Made by a program: the position numbers and the translations under genes
Part shown: positions 60,790 through 64,000 of the stretch, in pieces
Position numbering within the stretch: the stretch's first letter is position 1
How the letters are laid out: each line of letters starts with the position of its first letter
Source of the DNA: Chloranthus sessilifolius
Lineage: Eukaryota > Streptophyta > Magnoliopsida > Chloranthales > Chloranthaceae
Direction: 5' to 3'
NCBI GenBank assembly: GCA_021018995.1
Contig: CM037596.1
Coordinates: 89,039,184-89,103,183 of the forward strand
DNA length: 64,000 nt
The notes under the pieces: generated by a model
Seen by the model: the letters and a program-made list of their open reading frames with translations, nothing else
The model's database searches: none
What the model was told of the DNA's origin: nothing

Positions 60790-61215
60790 ATAACGTTCTA
60801 TCGATTAGTCACCCGAAGAGTTCGACAGGATCAGAAAGCAGCAAAAGGAAGAATTCATGCAGAAGTGAAGAGTTCGATAGGATCCAAGACCCTATCAAGC
60901 AGTTGAAAGAGAAAGAGAATTCAACCTATCGAAAGCTAGCTGAGGGAAGGAGGAGACCTATCGAACGGTTCACTGAACCTATCGAAATAGAAATGCTGAG
61001 ACAGCACCTATCGCAGAATGATTTGAACCTTTCGATAGGAACAAAGGTCATCCGATCAAAGCGACTCACTCTTCCAACCTATCGAAAGCCTCAGAGCAAG
61101 CGCAGTGAAGCTAAATCCGACCTATCGGAACCTATCGAAGAGACCACTGAACCTATCGAAAAGAATTACAAGCTTAGTTTCAACCTGTCGGAAGCCTCTT
61201 CAACCTGTCAAAATC
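60790..61215. repeat. Near-palindrome array, second Athila LTR
   Basis: About 15 copies of a motif related to CCTATCGAAAG, TTCGATAGGA and GAACCTATCGAA occur. The core CTATCGA is the same as in the first Athila, but the dominant arm has changed from GAGAGG to AAAG/ATAGG, so the motif has drifted between subfamilies. Confidence 0.85.
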
Positions 61216-61423
61216 ATGTGCTGAACTTCTCAGAAACCATACTGTACACACGCTGAGACTTGGTGACCCATTGCATGCAAACCGAGGCACTTTGGTGACT
61301 GGCGCGACGTTCTAGAAGATGCCCTAGGAAACCCTAACCAACCCACGTGCTTTAATAAAACTCTAACAAACTCTGACAACCTTCTAGAAGGGATTGTTGG
61401 CGGTAAAAATAGAGAAGGAAAGG

Positions 61424-61431
61424 TATATATT
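61424..61431 (+). promoter_or_regulatory. TATA box of the second Athila LTR
   Basis: TATATATT lies about 850 bases into the LTR, just downstream of the palindrome array, as in the first Athila LTR. Confidence 0.55.
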
Positions 61432-62050
61432 GGAACCCCCAATTACCATTGGGGGCATCAAATTTCTGAGCAATTTTCCAGAGATCAGAGCTTGCAGCGA
61501 GATTCCTTTTTTCCTCCTTTAACCCAATCATGTTTGGCTAAACCCCTTGGAGCAGTGAGGAGTGAGTTAGATCTCTAATTGGGTAAGGTTAAGAGTGTTG
61601 CTGGGGTTAATTGTTGCATAGACTACAGATCTGAGAGCATTCCATTGTAAGAGTGACCTAGTTTGGAATGTAAATGTTGTTTTTAATGTTTTAATTAGAT
61701 CTAAAGCTCTTTTGACTCCTCGTGGTGCTCGATCGGATTTGTGTAGAGGAGTTGATCAGCTCACCCACTTAACTGGTAGACCTCTTGGATATCATTTGAA
61801 TTCCCTGGATCTGATATCCCTATAATTTCCTGTGTCTGTGACCTAGAAATTGCAGCATCTGTAGTGGTTTTAATTGTTCTAATTGAGGCCCTGGCTCTGT
61901 AGGAGATCTCTAGGATGGTCTGTGACCATTAAAGTGGACAGATCATAACCTTAAGGTAAATCTGAGCTCAAGCCTCAATTGGATTTATCTACTGCAATCC
62001 GTAGATTCGATAAAGCCTATAGGATGGTCTGTGACCATTAAAGTGGACAG

Positions 62051-63931
62051 GGATGAAGAGGAGGGGGTGGAAAGGTTCAGATCCTCCCATAGATCAGTTT
62101 GGGTAGAGGCATCCTGAAAAATAGGGGGGAAAGACACAGGGAAATGGGTGGAGGGTACCTCAACAATTGCCAAAACAGGGGCAGGTGAGGATGAAGGTAT
62201 TCCAGGTGCTAGGGGGGAGGTGGGGGTAAAAATGGGGTGGCTAACTCCACAAAAAGAATATCAGTAGGGATGGGGGAGGGCATAGGTGATAAGGGAGGAA
62301 AGAAAATTAAAAGGGAGGGATCAGGGGAGGTAGGAGAAATGGGAAACGGATGGGAGACTAAAGTGGGGGGAGTGAGGGTGGATTGAATTGATTGGAGGCA
62401 TGAGCTCATGAGGGCCTGGTGGTGAGTGTTAATGGCCACTTGGGCCTGAATGGAGTGAAGGAGGGAGAGGATTTGGGTGAAGGTATCAGGCAAGGTGGAA
62501 GTAGAGGGGATGGGTGAATGAATGGGATGGAAAGGGGAGGACGGACAGAGCATGGGTAAAGTGAGGAGGAGTAGTGTGAGGAGAGTCAGGAAGTGGGGTG
62601 TACTCATGAGCAACATTCTCCACAATTGAAGAAATGAGGGCAGAGAAACCAGTAGAAGTGAACTGGTCCACACCCTGTGTATGAGTAGGAAGTGGTGGAG
62701 GGGGAAAATTAGGAAGGGGTTGGAGGGAGGGTGGGAAAGACAAGGTGGGGATAGGCTCAGAGAAGGTGGGGAGTTCCAAGATCCCAGGTGTAGGTGATGG
62801 TGTAGGTAAAGTGGATGAAAAGGTGGGTGATGTAGGAGGAATGATGGGTGAGGGTATGTCAGCAGCAAGATCTACTGTTGAGGTATTGGCCACTTCCTTC
62901 TCTGCTGCAACCAGCTTGGTTTTTTGAATCAGGGTTAAACTTGTAGACCATTCTCTCTTTCCAAAAACCTTGTGAGCCATTTTCTCCACTGGCTCAGCCA
63001 CCTTGATCCTATATTTTCCAGCTCTGAGCAGACAGGTGATAAGTCTGCTGAAAGGTAATCCTCCTCCCTTTGCAAAAGTCTGTCGTTTGAGCACCTTGTC
63101 ATTTATGTCCACCATAGTTTCAAAGATCAGCTTAGGTGCATTGACGAACTGTCCCTTGGAATAATAAAATATGGCATCCTCTAATGGGGACCTTCTTTCC
63201 TGCAAATGTCCTGTAACATAGACATTTTTTCTTAAGATGGTATCCATGAATCTGAGGCTAGGATGGAGGTCTCTTCTCATCAGGGATTCTCCAGAACCCA
63301 CAATCCCATTGGTTAGCTGCTTGGCCATATCTTTAAATGTAGCTCCAATAGGTGCTCCCTCAAAGCGGTTGGAATCAAATTGGTATGGGACCCCCAGAGC
63401 CATTCCTATGTCTCTATGATCGATAGTCAGTTGCCAATCATCAATCGAAATTTCTAATACATCATCCGTCCCCTGTGCCACCTTCTTCTTCAGATTTTGG
63501 TACCATAACTTCACCAACCTGGGATACACTGATTCCTTCAATGGCGATAGTAGGGGCAACAAGCCTTCTTTCTTCAAATCGCTTAGTGTTTCCTAGCACT
63601 CTCCAATGTTGGCAAAATGTGTCAGGTCAAATCCGGTCTCAGGGACAAGGTTTAACTTGTCAACAAATTCATTGGGGGTTGTTAGTGTAGCTGAAAGCTC
63701 TACAGCCATGGGCCTTTCAGGGGTAGCTCTCTCTAAGGGTGTTTCTATCACAAGTTCCTGGATTTCTACAGCTTTGGATTTCTTAGCTTTAGGACCCTTT
63801 TTGGATGTCCCCTCAGCAAGCTTCCTCTTTACTGGTGGCTTGGTAGTAGGGGGTACCTTCTTGGAGGATTTAGGGGAAGATGCAATTGATTTTCGGCGTA
63901 TGCTGGCTAGTGTTTCCTCAGGCTCATTCAT
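62051..63931 (-). pseudogene. Athila extra ('env-like') ORF, inverted, C-terminal end missing, broken
   Basis: The ATG at 63931 opens MNEPEETLASIRRKS. A strong two-part basic stretch follows (PVKRKLAEGTSKKGPKAKK), a good candidate nuclear localisation signal. The conserved domain contains TTPNEFVDKLNLVP, YPRLVKLWYQNL, TIDHRDIGMALGVP, ESLMRRDLHPSLRFMDTI, AIFYYSKGQFVNAPKLI and LPFSRLITCLLRAGKY. These match the first Athila ORF (31980-32760) point by point. A long Pro/Ser/Thr-rich region follows. The sequence stops being Athila ORF at the junction near 62050. There are one or a few breaks. The promoter side would lie beyond 63931, to the right of the window. Confidence 0.8.
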
Positions 63932-64000
63932 TGTAATCTCAGGGAATAATTTCTCACCACCTTGGAATGGGAGGGCTTAGAAAGACAACAGAGTGATAGT
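63932..64000. other. Upstream edge of the inverted Athila extra ORF
   Basis: Only 69 bases of leader remain before the window ends. No motif array is seen in it. Confidence 0.5.

Larger units (their letters stand above)
59029..62050 (+). mobile_element. Second Athila-like element, 3' part only
   Basis: From 59029 the sequence matches the 3' non-coding region of the first Athila (about 34768 onward). A polypurine tract (60560-60574) and an LTR from 60575 follow. The element is broken: nothing 5' of the non-coding region is present and the LTR stops at 62050 at an inverted piece. Identity to the first Athila is moderate, so it is a different subfamily or an old copy. Confidence 0.82.
60575..62050 (+). 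repeat. LTR of the second Athila-like element, incomplete
   Basis: It starts TGTTAAGTGGTGAAAAATGCC and carries a TCGA-centred near-palindrome array (60790-61215) and a TATA box (TATATATT, 61424-61431) followed by a leader. The text GGATGGTCTGTGACCATTAA occurs twice, near 61912 and 62022. The LTR end is not reached. Confidence 0.82.

Noticed and set aside
62209-62868. Second long minus-strand frame of 219 residues
   Set aside because: It overlaps the proline-rich region of the inverted Athila extra ORF in another frame. The composition (Pro, Leu, His) is a shift artefact of C-rich repeats and of no independent meaning.

Overview
The window is repeat-dense plant nuclear DNA, almost certainly from a flowering plant with a large genome. 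I see no ordinary host gene, tRNA or rRNA gene. Nearly all of it is fossil Ty3/gypsy LTR retrotransposons from three lineages: Tat/Ogre-like, Athila-like and Tekay/Del-like. Evidence includes LTR pairs with TG..CA ends, initiator-Met-tRNA and Asp-tRNA-type primer sites, polypurine tracts, CCHC gag knuckles, reverse transcriptase, RNase H, DDE integrase and chromodomain-like tails.

Layout. (1) 1-451 is flank. (2) A Tat-like element runs from 452 to 46600: 5' LTR, gag, pol with a second archaeal-type RNase H, a very long 3' region with an antisense plant-mobile-domain (PMD) gene that keeps introns, and a 3' LTR cut off at 46600. (3) An Athila-like element (12428-38195) sits inside that 3' region. 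(4) A Tekay/Del-like element (15382-28451, minus strand) sits inside the Athila gag, with a perfect 5-bp target duplication (ATATA). The nest is therefore Tat, then Athila, then Tekay, oldest to youngest. (5) At 46601-59028 a second Tekay-like family forms an LTR-internal-LTR-internal-LTR array. (6) At 59029-62050 lies the 3' part of another Athila-like element, joined at 62050 to an inverted Athila extra ORF that runs to the window end. All copies are broken; the inner Tekay is the youngest and has the fewest breaks.

The most interesting signal is in the non-coding DNA. Each LTR family carries its own dense array of short palindromes or hairpins. The Tat LTR has hairpins with a fixed GAAAYAAT loop, changing stems and some compensating base pairs. 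Tekay-1 has TCGATTAATCGA. Athila has variants of AACCTNTCGANAGGTT. Tekay-2 has TCAATNGATTGA plus a second hairpin repeat. In Tekay-1 and Athila the same family-specific palindrome also fills the DNA in front of the extra ('env-like') ORF. In Tekay-1 a clear TATA box lies between that array and the ORF. The extra ORFs of both lineages share a domain and have basic, NLS-like N-termini. The Tat element has a parallel arrangement: GCGCAATT-like motifs lie at its LTR promoter and upstream of its antisense PMD gene. I suggest, as inference, that the extra ORFs encode nuclear factors acting on their own element's motif arrays, in the manner of the VANC anti-silencing proteins of VANDAL transposons, rather than envelopes.
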